The notes: a model not told the origin generated them from the letters alone. A stretch of DNA of 64,000 nucleotides from Congeria kusceri (GCA_027627225.1 CM051025.1:75665974-75729973); one strand, 5' to 3'. Shown: positions 1-12,000, counted from the first letter of the stretch. A program made the numbers and translations.

Positions 1-1388
1 CTGTGTAGCCTTTTTCCTGTTTCGTTTTAACATACATAAACAACGTAGCAGTAGAATGAAGATATTTAATGGTTCATTTCTGAACTAAATATGTTTGGAA
101 ATACATTGCATAGTGTGTTTTTGATTATCATATATGCTTTATGAACTTTTACTATTAAAAATATGTATTTTGAATGGACATTAGAGATGAAATAAGTATA
201 TTGTAACCTATATACAATAAAGAAAAAATGAAGCAAGAGGATAAATTAACCCAATTATGTTCTTTTTGTTGCGAACGTCTTTAACCAAGCTTTTCAAGTA
301 TACTTTAAAGTTTTGACCATTGTATAGAACAATAACATTAATACATTGTATCAATTAAAAAAAAATGTTTTATTACTTATTATTCATCAGTCTGTTTGTA
401 TCGCTTCCTTTCACCGCCACATGACAAGATCAATAAAGAAACGTATCGTGAACTATGTCCGTATTCTACTAACGAAAAATACAAAACAATAGTGTTTTCG
501 TCGTTCATGATACGGAGCAAACAAGAACTCGATAGTACTGTATCATTATTTTGTTGGACTTATTATTTACGGACAATGATTTCTGGTTCCAACCATTGGA
601 CCGAGTCTATATTGCAAGAAAGTGTGTGAATGCTTTCCTGTTGCTTTTACAGTTATCTCATTACCTGGATCAATGGGTTTGTAAAGAATAACCACGGTTT
701 ATGGATTGAAAACAAAACTAGCGCTGGCTAATTAGTTTCGGTCAATAATTTTTCTCCGACAAGTTGATATGTATACCATCAATCAGTTCTCTTAAGGCAA
801 CATACATCACTAGCTGATATCCAACTTTATTAATTGTGTGAACGACGTTTATTGTATTTCCATCACTGTATTATTATTGTATTTATGCAATAATCGTATT
901 CGCTGTATACTTATAAGACACAGTGCCAACATAACACTATTAGCTGCGACGCGGTTGACTTGTACAGCAGTGACTGCTCCAGGTCGGTGAGTGTGCTGCA
1001 TTTTAAAATGTCTTAACATTGGCAGAGCATATACATTGCTTTAGATACTAGCACAGATTGTAGAGGAGATATTCGATGCTTTGGATAGCATAACAGTGAA
1101 CCATACTGGATCCATAAGAACATTCCTGTTTATTTTGGACAATTCCACTTAGCGTCTATACCATTTTGTTACTAAATATAAATACAATTTACAATTAGGC
1201 TTATACAAGTCAAAAAAATACAAGTGTTTTCTAATCACGTGGCATTTAGTATATCTCGAAGGCTATATATCTTCAAACATTTACCTATTCACAAACGACA
1301 TTTAGCCAGTATGTTCCAGTGAAAACGTGAACAGTTCCTTGATAAGAATTAAAATAACATTCAGACAACAACCTGATAAATATATATC
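1..1388. repeat. Left flank: diverged paralog of the array unit
   Basis: No intact gene is seen here. The stretch 1110-1388 aligns by eye with 7233-7580 inside U1: a 'tttatt' block, then 'tagcgtct', 'gttactaaat' against 'gtaactgaat', an 'aatcaggct'-like block, and finally 'gaacagt.cttgata'. Similarity is roughly 65-75%, much lower than between array units. About 610-800 resembles 4225-4720. The homology runs without a break into U1 at 1389, so this is an old, unamplified copy lying beside the array. A 77-codon open frame at 396-629 matches no protein I know and is probably chance. I recognise nothing in 1-380. Confidence 0.65.
653..731 (+). other. Exon-like relic A
   Basis: A pyrimidine-rich stretch ending in AG at 651-652 (ttcctgttgcttttacag) is followed by a short open frame that ends at TAA 729-731 with ...GLWIENKTSAG. 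Two diverged paralogs end alike: block B in every array unit (...GVWIRNETSPACN, stop at 4344-4346 in U1) and block C in U5 (...GKWIGNETSAAN, stop at 44735-44737). The shared pattern W-I-x-N-x-T-S-x and the stop at nearly the same place are visible in the sequence. That this is the last exon of a lost gene is inference; it could equally be conserved repeat sequence. I do not recognise the protein. Confidence 0.25.
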
Positions 1389-1924
1389 CGACAGGAAAAA
1401 ATGAAATACCACAAAAAGTCCAGTATCATTGGCAGCTGCTTTACCTGTTCACACGCATGACTGGGTTCAAATCGTATTTAAAACGACTGTCTGAAATAAA
1501 TTTAAGACTTAGTGATTTTGTTTCTACATGTTTTAGTATAAATTATCAGCTCTCTATGCTATATCTTATAAATTCTTAGAAAGGATAACATTATCATTTC
1601 TGTCCAGTATTTGATCTTAATAGTAAAGGTTATAATCTTGCATACCTTTGTATTGTAACTATGGCATCGGAGGAATATCAGACGAGGGATCTTCGTAAAC
1701 GTTGTCTCGCTCAGTGACTTGTTGCAGCCAATGACGGTTGCTAGTGGCATAATTCATTACCTGTGTCACAGTTATAATGGAGGTGTTGTTAACATCATAG
1801 GGTATAGATGGGTATTCCTATCCTTTGGGTTTTTAGCTTTAATTGTGTAGAAATACCATGTAAGTATTGATGTCGATCAACATAAGACTGATACTTCAGT
1901 CTTCTTGCGCAGATGATAAAATGA

Positions 1925-1953
1925 GAGACCTGGAGACCTGGAAACCTGGAGAC
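1925..1953. repeat. Short 9-bp tandem repeat
   Basis: About three copies of a 9-mer read as gagacctgg. It recurs at the same phase in every unit (for example near 9595, 17285, 24950, 40585 and 50952). In U5 the last copy has changed to 'gaggcatg'. No function is evident. Confidence 0.7.
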
Positions 1954-2107
1954 ATATAAGCGTCAAATTACACATAGTTTTAGATAAATAATCTCAAAAT
2001 AGTCTAAGTAAACGGACATATTTAATATTAAATGTTGGTAATGTATTTATTATTTCCCTCTTGCAACGGAATGCATTTGTTCATTATTTAGTCTTAGTAG
2101 TAAAATA

Positions 2108-2290
2108 ATGGAAAATACGCAGAGTTTAACTGAAATCAAATCAACGAAAAAAAAAGTAATACATCACATTCTTAACTGGAACCGGCGTTGCCTGTTTATT
2201 AGTTTCTTAAGATTTCCTGTTTACAAGTTCCCCAATGGAGATATTGATCACCATTGTCATCCATCAAAGTGCAGTGGACTCAACTTATAA
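2108..2290 (+). other. Conserved 60-codon open frame in every unit
   Basis: An ATG-initiated frame of 60 codons (MENTQSLTEIKSTKKK... ending SKCSGLNL) is present in all six units: 2108-2290, 9779-9961, 17469-17651, 25134-25316, 40770-40952 and 51137-51319. The predicted peptide is identical in all six. I find only two variable sites, an Arg codon CGG/CGA and an Ile codon ATT/ATC, both synonymous. The peptide is basic at residues 12-16 and rich in Cys and His at the end. It has no signal peptide, no membrane segment and no family I recognise. Because the units are nearly identical, conservation by recent copying is the simpler explanation; translation is not shown. Confidence 0.2.
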
Positions 2291-2972
2291 CTTGTCTTAT
2301 CTGTATCAAGTCAAAACTGTTAACATTATCAAACAATATGGCACTGAATTTCTAAGCCTAGAGATGTATCGTCAACATATTATTCATAAGTATGAGTAGC
2401 AACACGGTTGGCTATTAACGACAAAATGTATAAGGCATTTATTTAGGTAACAATACATGATGTATTGCGGAGCTGTGTTTAATTATACACTTAGGCTGTA
2501 CTTCTAGAGAAAAGGTCGAGTTATCAATTTCCACTATCTTACTTCATATCGTGAAAATAAAATCAGTCTGGCGTCTCTGAATACATTGATATTATTATTA
2601 GTATTGTTTTTCTGAGAAAACTTTTTGTTCACAATTGCAAACATATTTTAATGTTGTTGTACCGTTTAAATTGTTGTGTTATCTACAAAAAAGCCAAGTT
2701 ATTTTGGGGCATGCTAAAAAAAGGTACGTCAAATACAATTTATTATTCCTACAAATAACATAAATGTTATTTTCCTACCAAAAATCGTCAGGTATGCGTC
2801 TCTATGTGCTTAGCGTTTTATAACATTGGCATTTGACTTATTTGACGCATGAATCTTTCAAATTATGTGTTTGAACATGCATTGCATTTAGTGTAAATAG
2901 ACATAAAACCTGTATGTTTAAATGTTGCTACGTATTAATTCATAAACAATTCATATATACATAAATACATGG

Positions 2973-3817
2973 GCTGATCAATGGTTGGTAAAATTTAATC
3001 ATGCAAAGTCAGAATCTCTAATTATATCTGAAAAACAAAACAGACCAATTCACCCACCTCTGACAATGCAAAACGTACTCATTCCAGAAGTCAATGTCCA
3101 TAAACACTTAGGAATCTATTTGGCCAACGACTGCACTTGGCATGAACATATTGCACATATCAAAGACAAAGCATGGCAGCGATTAAATATTATGCGCCGT
3201 CTTAAATATACTATTGATCGAAACGCTTTAGAAGTGATATACCTTTCGTTTATAAGACCTATACTTGAATATTCTGATGTAGTATTTGACAATTGTTGTC
3301 AATTTGAAAAAGATGACTTAGAAAAAATTCAAATTGAAGCTGCGCGAATTGTATCGGGTTGTACCAAACTTGTTTCGATAAACGAGTTATACAGAGAGGT
3401 TGGGTGGGAAACATTAAATATGCGGCGGCAGAAACATAAACTTATTCTCATGTATAAAATTACCGCAAATCTAACGCCGACGTACCTTAAATCTATAGTG
3501 CTGATACAGTCGGAGCTAATAACCCGTATCCATTGCGAAATGGAGCAAACATTGGAAATGTGACAACCCGTACAACCACATATTCAAATTCATTTGTACC
3601 ATCAACAATTATAATGGAATGGAACAACCTTCCTCTGGAAACAAGAAACTTATTCAGGCAACAACGAGAGGTTCTTATCAGAACAATTTCTTCACTGACA
3701 TCCCCAACTCTAAACACACTTTTATATGGAGATGAAAGTATTGAATATAATAAAAACACGCGTATTTTTTACGCAGTTCAAACGTACATAAAAACTAGTA
3801 AAACATTTGATACCTAG
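2973..3817 (+). pseudogene. Decayed LINE reverse-transcriptase 3' fragment (U1)
   Basis: This is the C-terminal end of a non-LTR retrotransposon ORF2, of the Jockey/CR1-like kind common in invertebrates. Homology begins abruptly at ADQWLVKFN (codons from 2973), as in a 5'-truncated insertion, with no ATG at the start. Visible blocks are HKHLGIYL, IRPILEYSDVVFDN, LEKIQIEAARIVSG, GWETLNMRRQKHKL and PTYLKS. A frameshift at about 3500-3515 moves the frame to NGANIGN and SFVPSTIIMEWNNLPL, ending at TAG 3815-3817. The catalytic RT motifs and any endonuclease lie upstream and are absent. In U1 the first part is open for 192 codons. The same frameshift occurs in all six units, so the element was dead before the array formed. 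Confidence 0.85.
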
Positions 3818-4247
3818 CTCTCTGTTACAGCGATAAACTCATCTCATGTTAAACTGTGTTGTTTTTTTTTCAACCTAAACCATTCCTCATTTACCTAATA
3901 CTCTCTATCTGAGGTTACACCTCTAACATTTACAAGTCGTTCTCCACTCTCTAGGATTTATATTATTCTATCGGATATTATCATATATCTCTTTCTAACC
4001 AGTATCCTAAATTGTTATATTCTAACACATGACTGCCATTTATAGAAATGTTACATACTTGCATGCAAATACTATTTATGGAGAAGAACTATATAAGATT
4101 TTATCTTCCGTTCCTATCCATTTTCTGAACGTGCGAATTATTTGTAACAGTATATGTTTGTATACTCATATGTGTTCATGTAATAAAATATGTTTAAACC
4201 AAACAATTCATATATCACTCTTCAACCAGATTGAGTCAATATTGGTT

Positions 4248-4346
4248 ATTGGTGCATTCTCATTACCTGTTACATGGGACAATAGGTTTTTCAAGATTGG
4301 TTACGGTGTATGGATCAGGAACGAAACTAGCCCTGCCTGTAATTAG
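4248..4346 (+). other. Exon-like relic B, present in every unit
   Basis: Diverged paralog of relics A and C. It ends ...FFKIGYGVWIRNETSPACN and a TAG stop. Copies end at 4346, 12020, 19717, 27381, 43018 and 53378. In U1, U2, U5 and U6 it is the end of a 105-codon open frame. In U3 and U4 that frame is broken upstream by CGA to TGA (about 19505 and 27169), so the long frame is not under constraint. Unlike A and C, there is no good pyrimidine tract plus AG immediately upstream. Confidence 0.3.
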
Positions 4347-5252
4347 TGCTGGTCGACGACGTATAACAAGGGTTTGGAAATGATAACTGCTAATGAAAGT
4401 ACGGCATTTGAGAAATTTTTGTAATGTTTTTTTTTTGTAAGAACAGGGGAACTTTGAACGTTTTTCTGTAAGTAAATTCTTCGATATGCAGGTACTAATA
4501 TATAGTTTATGTACATTTATGCTATATTTATATGATTATATTATCGAAACAACGCGAGCTAAACAAAAGTCCATAACGAACAGACCCCATTATTTCTTCT
4601 ACGTATTTCATTCACACAATTTTGTATTAATAAATAACTGTAAACTTGTTTATTAATAACAATTAAGACACACAATCGATTGGTATTCCATCAAGATTCT
4701 CAAAAAAGGACACTGCTGATATATTTTTAAATACAGGCATATATTTGCTAATATCTGCTATCTTTTAAGTTCAGAACATTCTATTGCAATGAAAATCCCA
4801 AAGCCAGTTTTTTCTCTGTCTGTAGATAAAACATTTGCACAGCAATAGACGTCAATTGTAAATGTGATGAAAGATCAATTCTTTTGAAAATTCACTTCCT
4901 GTTCCCATGCCTAAAATTCCTAAAATATCTTGTTCAGTGGTTGTCTATAAAATCTAGCACCAAGTAAGATTTTGTACATTGTTGTCATCAATCAGGATAG
5001 AATGGGCTTTACTTATGACTCGTCATGTTTTCTACCACGAGGAAGGTTTTTAAGCAATCAACATGTCATCGTATGTTGTTGTATATCTAAGCTGATACCC
5101 ATCTTGAATCACATTGGAACAATTTAGATTATTACACCTCACGTGGCCACTCTGTGTATTTTTTCCATAGACCAAAAGTTATATCCCAGGGTATATATTA
5201 TTTTTTCATATTACCCTCGCGCGGAGCTAAGAATAGAACAGCGATTATTTTT

Positions 5253-5308
5253 CAAAACAAAACAAAATTAAACGACTATGCAAAACAAAACAAAATTGAG
5301 CGACTATG
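5253..5308. repeat. 28-bp tandem duplication
   Basis: Two adjacent copies, 5253-5280 and 5281-5308, each an A-rich 'caaaa' run followed by 'cgactatg', differing by AA/GA in the middle. The pair is also in the other units, for example near 12933-12988 in U2. In U5 the first copy is slightly shortened. Confidence 0.85.
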
Positions 5309-5885
5309 CACATTTTACCTCCAAAGTGCTCACGTCGATCCACGGCTTTTTACAATTAATATCCAGCTACAAGCATTTGCAATTCCTTTTTGTATCCACA
5401 TAGCTAAACCTTTTTTATTTCAATTTTTCGTCTGAACCGTGCTAACCAGAAACGCGATGGGATTTCGATGTCTTGTCAGAACGTTTCTTTAAATTCGTAT
5501 TTTCTCTGCGAACAGGTATGAAATTATCAATATTTGCATCCAAAATAATTTTAGACATCACCGATGATGGTTTTTAATTCTGTGTTTAAACACGACTCAA
5601 CACAATCCTATGTAATAATATCAGTCCGCTGAAAACTGGTTTGTGTCGTCACTGCACATATTGTTTACAGAATTATTATGCTACACATTTATCCGTTATG
5701 TGATCTGCATATCCATTAAACACTTTCAATCAACTGTATGTTCCTTTTTGAATGACACGATAACGTTCGCCCGTTTTTCGCCATGTATATAACCGATTTA
5801 AACTAACGCGCTGTAGAAACTTCATATCGATCACGCCGTGTTTAAAACTGACACGTCTAAATATAGCTGTACACACTCAATTGTC

Positions 5886-5899
5886 ATTACGATCGTAAT
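5886..5899. repeat. 14-bp perfect palindrome
   Basis: attacgatcgtaat reads the same on both strands. It recurs at the same phase in the other units (for example near 13566, 21243, 28909 and 54913). In U5 one base of the left half has changed (about 47243), which breaks the symmetry. No known binding site is recognised. Confidence 0.6.
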
Positions 5900-7229
5900 C
5901 GTAAATGTCCAAATTTCCATTGAAAGTGTAATATGCCAATAGGTAACACACTGAGCTTGTGTTCAAGAAAAAATAAAAAATTAAATTATACTGTACACAC
6001 AAATTTAGCCGGTATTCTTTAATGTTCTGACGTGAGATATTTATTATAATGACGAAGTATATTTTTTACATCCTTGTGACATAGCAAAATATAGAGTCAA
6101 ACTGAAGTCTGTAAAGTAGATTGCTGCCCTTTGCAGTTCAAACATGTTATATGAATCATAAATGTATCATATAAATAGAAAAGGCAATAATACCTTTCTA
6201 TGATCATATTCATGATAACAGAAGCTCAAACACTGTCATTGCCGTGTGATTTATGCGACTGGAGACCCAATAGCAAAATACCATCAATATCGGTATCATG
6301 TAAAACCGTTAGGAATTATAATTTAAATTTACAAGACTTTATGTACTTCTGATAGAGTAAGAAATCTCAATAATTGCAAAAAATCAGACAAGATCGTACA
6401 CATAAATGTAGAACGTTGACCCATGCTTAGACATCGTTTTCCACAGTTATTTACCTAAAGCTGTTTAATATTTGGCTCCTTAAGCACATTCCGCACATTT
6501 TAAAAACATGCCGTGACATAAACATGAAATGTAATAGATGGCATCGCGTTCCTAGAGTCAGTGTACGTGCGCAATTTGCATTCATTGACGATCTGTAAAA
6601 CGTTTATTCTTTTGTAGATGACAATCATGTCCAAGCAACTTTTTTAAAGTTTATAATCATTATTTCCCAGAAGAGAATGTTAATGAGTTTCCTACATGTT
6701 AAAATAACAATCACCATATTTGAAGGTGTTGATGCATTTTCTTCAGAGACACATAACAGCGTGTTACAAAAGTGCGACCCGGTCTGCATTTGTTTCAGGG
6801 AAAACGTACTTTTACATGCATGTTCTTAATTTGAGGCAAGCGCACGACCGCCTTCACATAACATAAAACATTGTTTGTCCAACAACTTTAATGTTTATCG
6901 CCTAAGAACAGACCATGTTAGGCATTGACCATGTTTTCAACCCGGTTTAACTTCTCTTGAAAAAGATTGATATAATAGGTGCTCCAAGCAGTGTACAAAT
7001 GTGTATCATGACACTTTTAGTACTTATTATGTGAATAGAAAAGACAATTACAAGAGAAATATTTGTGTGGTCAAATGAAACCACACAAGAATAACAATTT
7101 ACGTAATTTACTAAAGACAATCAAAGAAAATCGAAACATTTTTTTTTTTTCATTTCAATCCTTTATCAATCTCTTGAATTATAAAGCAACGTTTCGGCTA
7201 ATTGAAATTTCAACTATTCTTGTCAAGTG

Positions 7230-8960
7230 ATGTCGTGTTTATTCTGGGTAGCCATCGTAGCGTCTACGCTGTTTTGTAACTGAATACAAGTACACTCTAC
7301 AATCAGGCTAATAAAACAGATGATGCTCTGTATTGAATTATTTTATGACAATACATCCACAAATCAATTCGTGTCAATACTGTTCCACCAAGTTAACATT
7401 CTTTTCCAAGCCTGATGCATTAAGCATGTCTAGACGGCTAAAAATTATCAAAAGCTTGTCTATTAACTACTACATTTAGCAAACTACTCGTGCTTTTAGG
7501 GAAAAATGAACAGTGTCTTGATAAACATTAAAAACCATCAGGCTTGATAAGCGAAATATTAATACACACAACATCTCGGAAGAAAAAAATGAAATAACAT
7601 TATACCAATTGTATATGTATCACCTATTCACATGCATGGCCGGGTTCAGATTGTATTTAAAATGTCTATAGAAAAAAATACGACTATCTTATATTACGAC
7701 GTTTGTTTTCTCTCTCACTGCGGCAGTTGCATGACACGAAAACGTCAAAGGCAAATGTGATCCATGATCGATTCTTTTTAAGTGTGACTTCCTGATCCCA
7801 TGCACGATGAGGTTTAGCCTGCATGTTTATTGTACTGGATATCGACCGTTGTAATGTACAACAGATGTTTCGAGTGCACACCATGCAAGTTTTTTCTTAT
7901 TTCTTTACAGCTTGCATCAACCAGTAATTCACCTTGCATGACAGGAATAGATTATCATACAAAGTACCATGTACACATGGTATACAACATGTCGCTGTTC
8001 ATATAAATGGTTCAATAACGTATTAAGATATTATCTCTTATGATTGTATATAGTAGTTTGACTTAAACCAGCAGTGTGAATGGAGTGAAACATCGGCACA
8101 TATTCATTTTATTGGCACATTGTTGATGTTATTGTCACAAAGTACAATTCGTTGTATTTTACAATTAAGATGGAAAGCCTAACATACATAACACTAGAAA
8201 TTCCCTTTACTTTCAAGATTTGACATTGCAACGTGCGTTTGTATGTAGACATTCTCTCAGACAACCTCGAAGTACCAGTATTCGATCAGGAGCGAACGCA
8301 TTTATCGGCCATGCATCGTGGTCCGCGAACAGGTTTTAAACCATGACACCGGAAAGCGAACAGGTTTCAAACCATGGCACCGGAAACCGACTGATATAAT
8401 TGACGAACGCAATGTCTGTGGGACACATTAGCTCTTGTAATGTATGTGCTCATGTCAATTTGCACGCATGTTGACGGTAATCAGGGACGTCTGCCTCTTC
8501 ATGGTGCGCAATACTGCGAATCTATGTCAACATCAAACAAATGTCTGTCCATGTATGTCCATGTATGTTTGTACGAGTTACTAAACTTTACTTAAAGGAT
8601 TCTACGTGTGCCTGTGACTATCTTAGAGGAGAAGTATCTTTCAAAATAAATATATTTTGTGTTTAAATAAATGTATAATAATAACCCAAATATCTGTAAC
8701 TGTTTTAGTATTGTGCATGATGGTGCAATCCAAAAGTTACGTTGATATATCATTTTTGTAGCGAAAACATTTCGTATTAATTGTATACAAAATATAAACA
8801 AAGGTTGTTGACAATGTGTACATAGTTTTCTTGTGTATATTTCATTTTGTATGCACTTAATCATAATAATTTAAGCATATTGGCTTTCTTTCTTTCGTAA
8901 TTCTATCATCACATTAAAGGATAATATCCCTTTAAGAAATTAGCATATTTAGTTGTTCGC
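7230..8960. repeat. Unit sub-block with older diverged paralogs
   Basis: This part of the unit has a diverged copy in the left flank (1110-1500), a partial one at the start of the unit itself (9065-9180 against 7580-7680), and one in the U5-only segment (43564-44400 and 45546-46000). A 33-nt stretch at 8298-8330 is identical to 44187-44219 although the surroundings are diverged. It also holds a 31-bp tandem duplication. The open frames read on the minus strand carry stops in the diverged copies and are not supported as genes. Confidence 0.6.
8325..8386. repeat. 31-bp tandem duplication
   Basis: Two head-to-tail copies (8325-8355 and 8356-8386) starting gcgaacaggttt and ending caccggaaa. They differ by one T/C near position 12 and one A/G later. 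Present in all array units. The diverged U5 paralog (44213-44232) has only one shortened copy, so the duplication arose after those paralogs separated. Confidence 0.85.
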
Positions 8961-9059
8961 ATCTGAAATATGACGGTTGGAATCATCATGATTTTAACTC
9001 ATTTATTATTGCGCGAAAATAAGAAGCGTCATTTTGAATATCATGAACATTTCCCAAAT

Positions 9060-9070
9060 GCATTCGACAG
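9060..9070. repeat. Founding junction between tandem units
   Basis: Where U1 meets U2 the sequence reads tgcattCGacagg. Its left half matches the end of the last unit and the right flank boundary (tgcattCGttttg, 58075-58087). Its right half matches the left boundary of the array (tatccgacagg, 1384-1394). The bases common to both boundaries are CG. The same junction is at about 16755, 24420 and 50418. At U4/U5 (about 32063) a net 15 bp around the junction is deleted. Confidence 0.85.
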
Positions 9071-12000
9071 GAAAGAATGAAATACCACAAAAAGTCCAGT
9101 ATCATTGGCAGCTGCTTTACCTGTTCACACGCATGACTGGGTTCAAATCGTATTTAAAACGACTGTCTGAAATAAATTTAAGACTTAGTGATTTTGTTTG
9201 TACATGTTTTAGTATAAATTATCAGCTAAAAATCTCTTATAAATTCTTAGAAAATATAACATTATCAGTTCTGTACAGTATTTGATCTTGATAGTAAAGG
9301 GTATAATCTTGCATACCTTTGCATTGTAACTATGGCATCGGAGGAATATCAGACGAGGGATCTTCGTAAACGTTGTCGCGCTCAGTGACTTGTTGCAGCC
9401 AATGACGGTTGCTAGTGGCATAATTCATTACCTGTGTCACAGTTATAATGGAGGTGTTGTTAACATCATAGGGTATAGATGGGTATTCCTATCCTTTGGG
9501 TTTTTAGCTTTAATTGTGTAGAAATACCATGTAAGTATTGATGTCGATCAACAAAAGACTGATACTTCAGTCTTCTTGCGCAGATGATAAAATGAGAGAC
9601 CTGGAGACCTGGAAACCTGGAGACATATAAGCGTCAAATTACATATAGTTTTAGATAAATAATCTCAAAATAGTCTAAGTAAACGGACATATTTAATATT
9701 AAATGTTGGTAATGTATTTATTATTTCTCTCTTGCAACGGAATGCATTTGTTCATTATTTAGTCTTAGTAGTAATATAATGGAAAATACGCAGAGTTTAA
9801 CTGAAATCAAATCAACGAAAAAAAAAGTAATACATCACATTCTTAACTGGAACCGACGTTGCCTGTTTATTAGTTTCTTAAGATTTCCTGTTTACAAGTT
9901 CCCCAATGGAGATATTGATCACCATTGTCATCCATCAAAGTGCAGTGGACTCAACTTATAACTTGTCTTATCTGTATCAAGTCAAAACTGTTAACATTAT
10001 CAAACAATATGGCACTGAATTTCTAAGCCTAGAGATGTATCGATCACATATTATTCATAAGTATGAGTAGCAACACGGTTGGCTATTAACGACAAAATGT
10101 ATAAGGCATTTATTTAGGTAACAATACATGATGTATTGCGGAACTGTGTTTAATTATACACTTAGGCTGTACTTCTAGAGAAAAGGTCGAGTTATCAATT
10201 TCCACTATCTTACTTCATATCGTGAAACTAAAATCAGTCTGGCGTCTCTGAATACATTGATATTATTATTAGTATTGTTTTTCTGAGAAAACTTTTTGTT
10301 CACAATTGCAAACATATTTTAATGTTGTTGTACCGTTTAAATTGTTGTGTTATCTACAAAAAAGCCAAGTTATTTTGGGGCATGCTAAAAAAAGGTACGT
10401 CAAATACAATTTATTATTCCTACAAATAACATAAATGTTATTTTCCTACCAAAAATCGTCAGGTATGCGTCTCTATGTGCTTAGCGTTTTATAACATTGG
10501 CATTTGACTTATTTGACGCATGAATCTTTCAAATTATGTGTTTGAACCAACTGAACATGCATTGCATTTAGTGTAAATAGACATAAAACCTGTATGTTTA
10601 AATGTTGCTACGTATTAATTCATAAACAATTCATATATACATAAATACATGGGCTGATCAATGGTTGGTAAAATTTAATCATGCAAAGTCAGAATCTCTA
10701 ATTATATCTGGAAAACAAAACAGACCAATCCACCCACCTCTGACAATGCAAAACGTACTCATTCCAGAAGTCAATGTCCATAAACACTTAGGAATCTATT
10801 TGGCCAACGACTGCACTTGGCATGAACATATTGCACATATCAAAGACAAAGCATGGCAGCGTTAAAATATTATGCGCCGTCTTAAATATACTATTGATCG
10901 AAACGCTTTAGAAGCCTTTCGTTTATAAGACCTATACTTGAATATTCTGATGTAGTATTTGACAATTGTTGTCAATTTGAAAAAGATGACTTAGAAAAAA
11001 TTCAAATTGAAGCTGCGCGAATTGTATCGGGTTGTACCAAACTTGTTTCGATAAACGAGTTATACAGAGAGGTTGGGTGGGAAACATTAAATATGCGGCG
11101 CCAGAAACATAAACTTATTCTCATGTATAAAATTACCGCAAATCTAACGCCGATGTACCTTAAATCTATAGTGCTGATACAGTCGGGGCTAATAACCCGT
11201 ATCCATTGCGAAATGGAGCAAACATTGGAAATGTGACAACCCGTACAACCACATATTCAAATTCATTTGTACCATCAACAATTATAATGGAATGGAACAA
11301 CCTTCCTCTGGAAACAAGAAACTTATTCAGGCAACAACGAGAGGTTCTTATCAGAACAATTTCTTCACTGACATCCCCAACTCTAAACACACTTTTATAT
11401 GGAGATGAAAGTATTGACTATGATAAAAACACGCGTATTTTTTACGCAGTTCAAACGTACATAAAAACTAGTAAAACATTTGATACCTAGCTCTCTGTTA
11501 CAGCGATAAACTCATCTCATGTTAAACTGTTGTTGTTATTTTTTCAACCTAAACCATTCCTCATTTACCTAATACTCTCTATCTGAGGTTACACCTCTAC
11601 CATTTACAAGTCGTTCTCCACTCTCTAGGATTTATATTATTCTATCGGATATTATCATATATCTCTTTCTAACCAGTATCCTAAATTGTTATATTCTAAC
11701 ACATGACTGCCATTTATAGAAATGTTACATACTTGCATGCAAATACTATTTATGGAGAAGAACTATATAAGATTTTATCTTCCGTTCCTATCCATTTTCT
11801 GAACGTGCGAATTATTTGTAACAGTATATGTTTGTATACTCATATGTGTTCATGTAATAAAATATGTTTAAACCAAACAATTCATATATCACTCTTCAAC
11901 CAGATTGAGTCAATATTGGTTATTGGTGCATTCTCATTACCTGTTACATGGGACAATAGGTTTTTCAAGATTGGTTACGGTGTATGGATCAGGAACGAAA

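Larger units (their letters stand above)
4347..7229. other. Unit interior without genes (phase shared by all units)
   Basis: About 2.9 kb of AT-rich sequence, repeated in U2-U6, in which I see no gene. At 4910 the sequence jumps across a deletion: U5 has about 2.68 kb more at this point. Part of 4930-6230 has a diverged paralog in the right flank (about 60880-62120). There are two tandem 28-bp copies at 5253-5308 and a perfect palindrome at 5886-5899. Short open frames here do not resemble known proteins. Confidence 0.6.
1389..9064. repeat. Array unit U1 (7676 bp)
   Basis: First copy of the tandem unit. By position in U1 the unit holds: 1389-2972, non-coding apart from a 60-codon open frame at 2108-2290; 2973-3817, a decayed LINE fragment; 3818-4225, AT-rich sequence continuous with the LINE fragment, perhaps its 3' UTR; about 4248-4346, exon-like block B; 4347-7230, no gene seen; 7230-8960, a block that has diverged paralogs in the left flank and in U5. 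U1 lacks a 9-bp stretch found at 10547-10555 of U2, and it shares a distinctive variant at about 1553-1610 with U6 only. U1 and U5 have the least interrupted LINE fragments. Confidence 0.93.

Noticed and set aside
1559..1750. Minus-strand frame of 63-70 codons in every unit (MPLATVIGC...)
   Set aside because: Its end varies with unit-specific base changes, it has no known domain, and it lies in sequence that behaves as non-coding.
4029..4346. 105-codon frame as a real gene
   Set aside because: U3 and U4 carry a stop inside it. Only the last ~20 codons show similarity between old paralogs, which I report separately as an exon-like relic.
7684..7884. Minus-strand frame of 64-66 codons recurring in each unit (MVCTRNICC...)
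   Set aside because: It recurs only because the units are copies. In the diverged U5 paralog (about 43564-43660) the frame is not kept, and no domain is recognisable.
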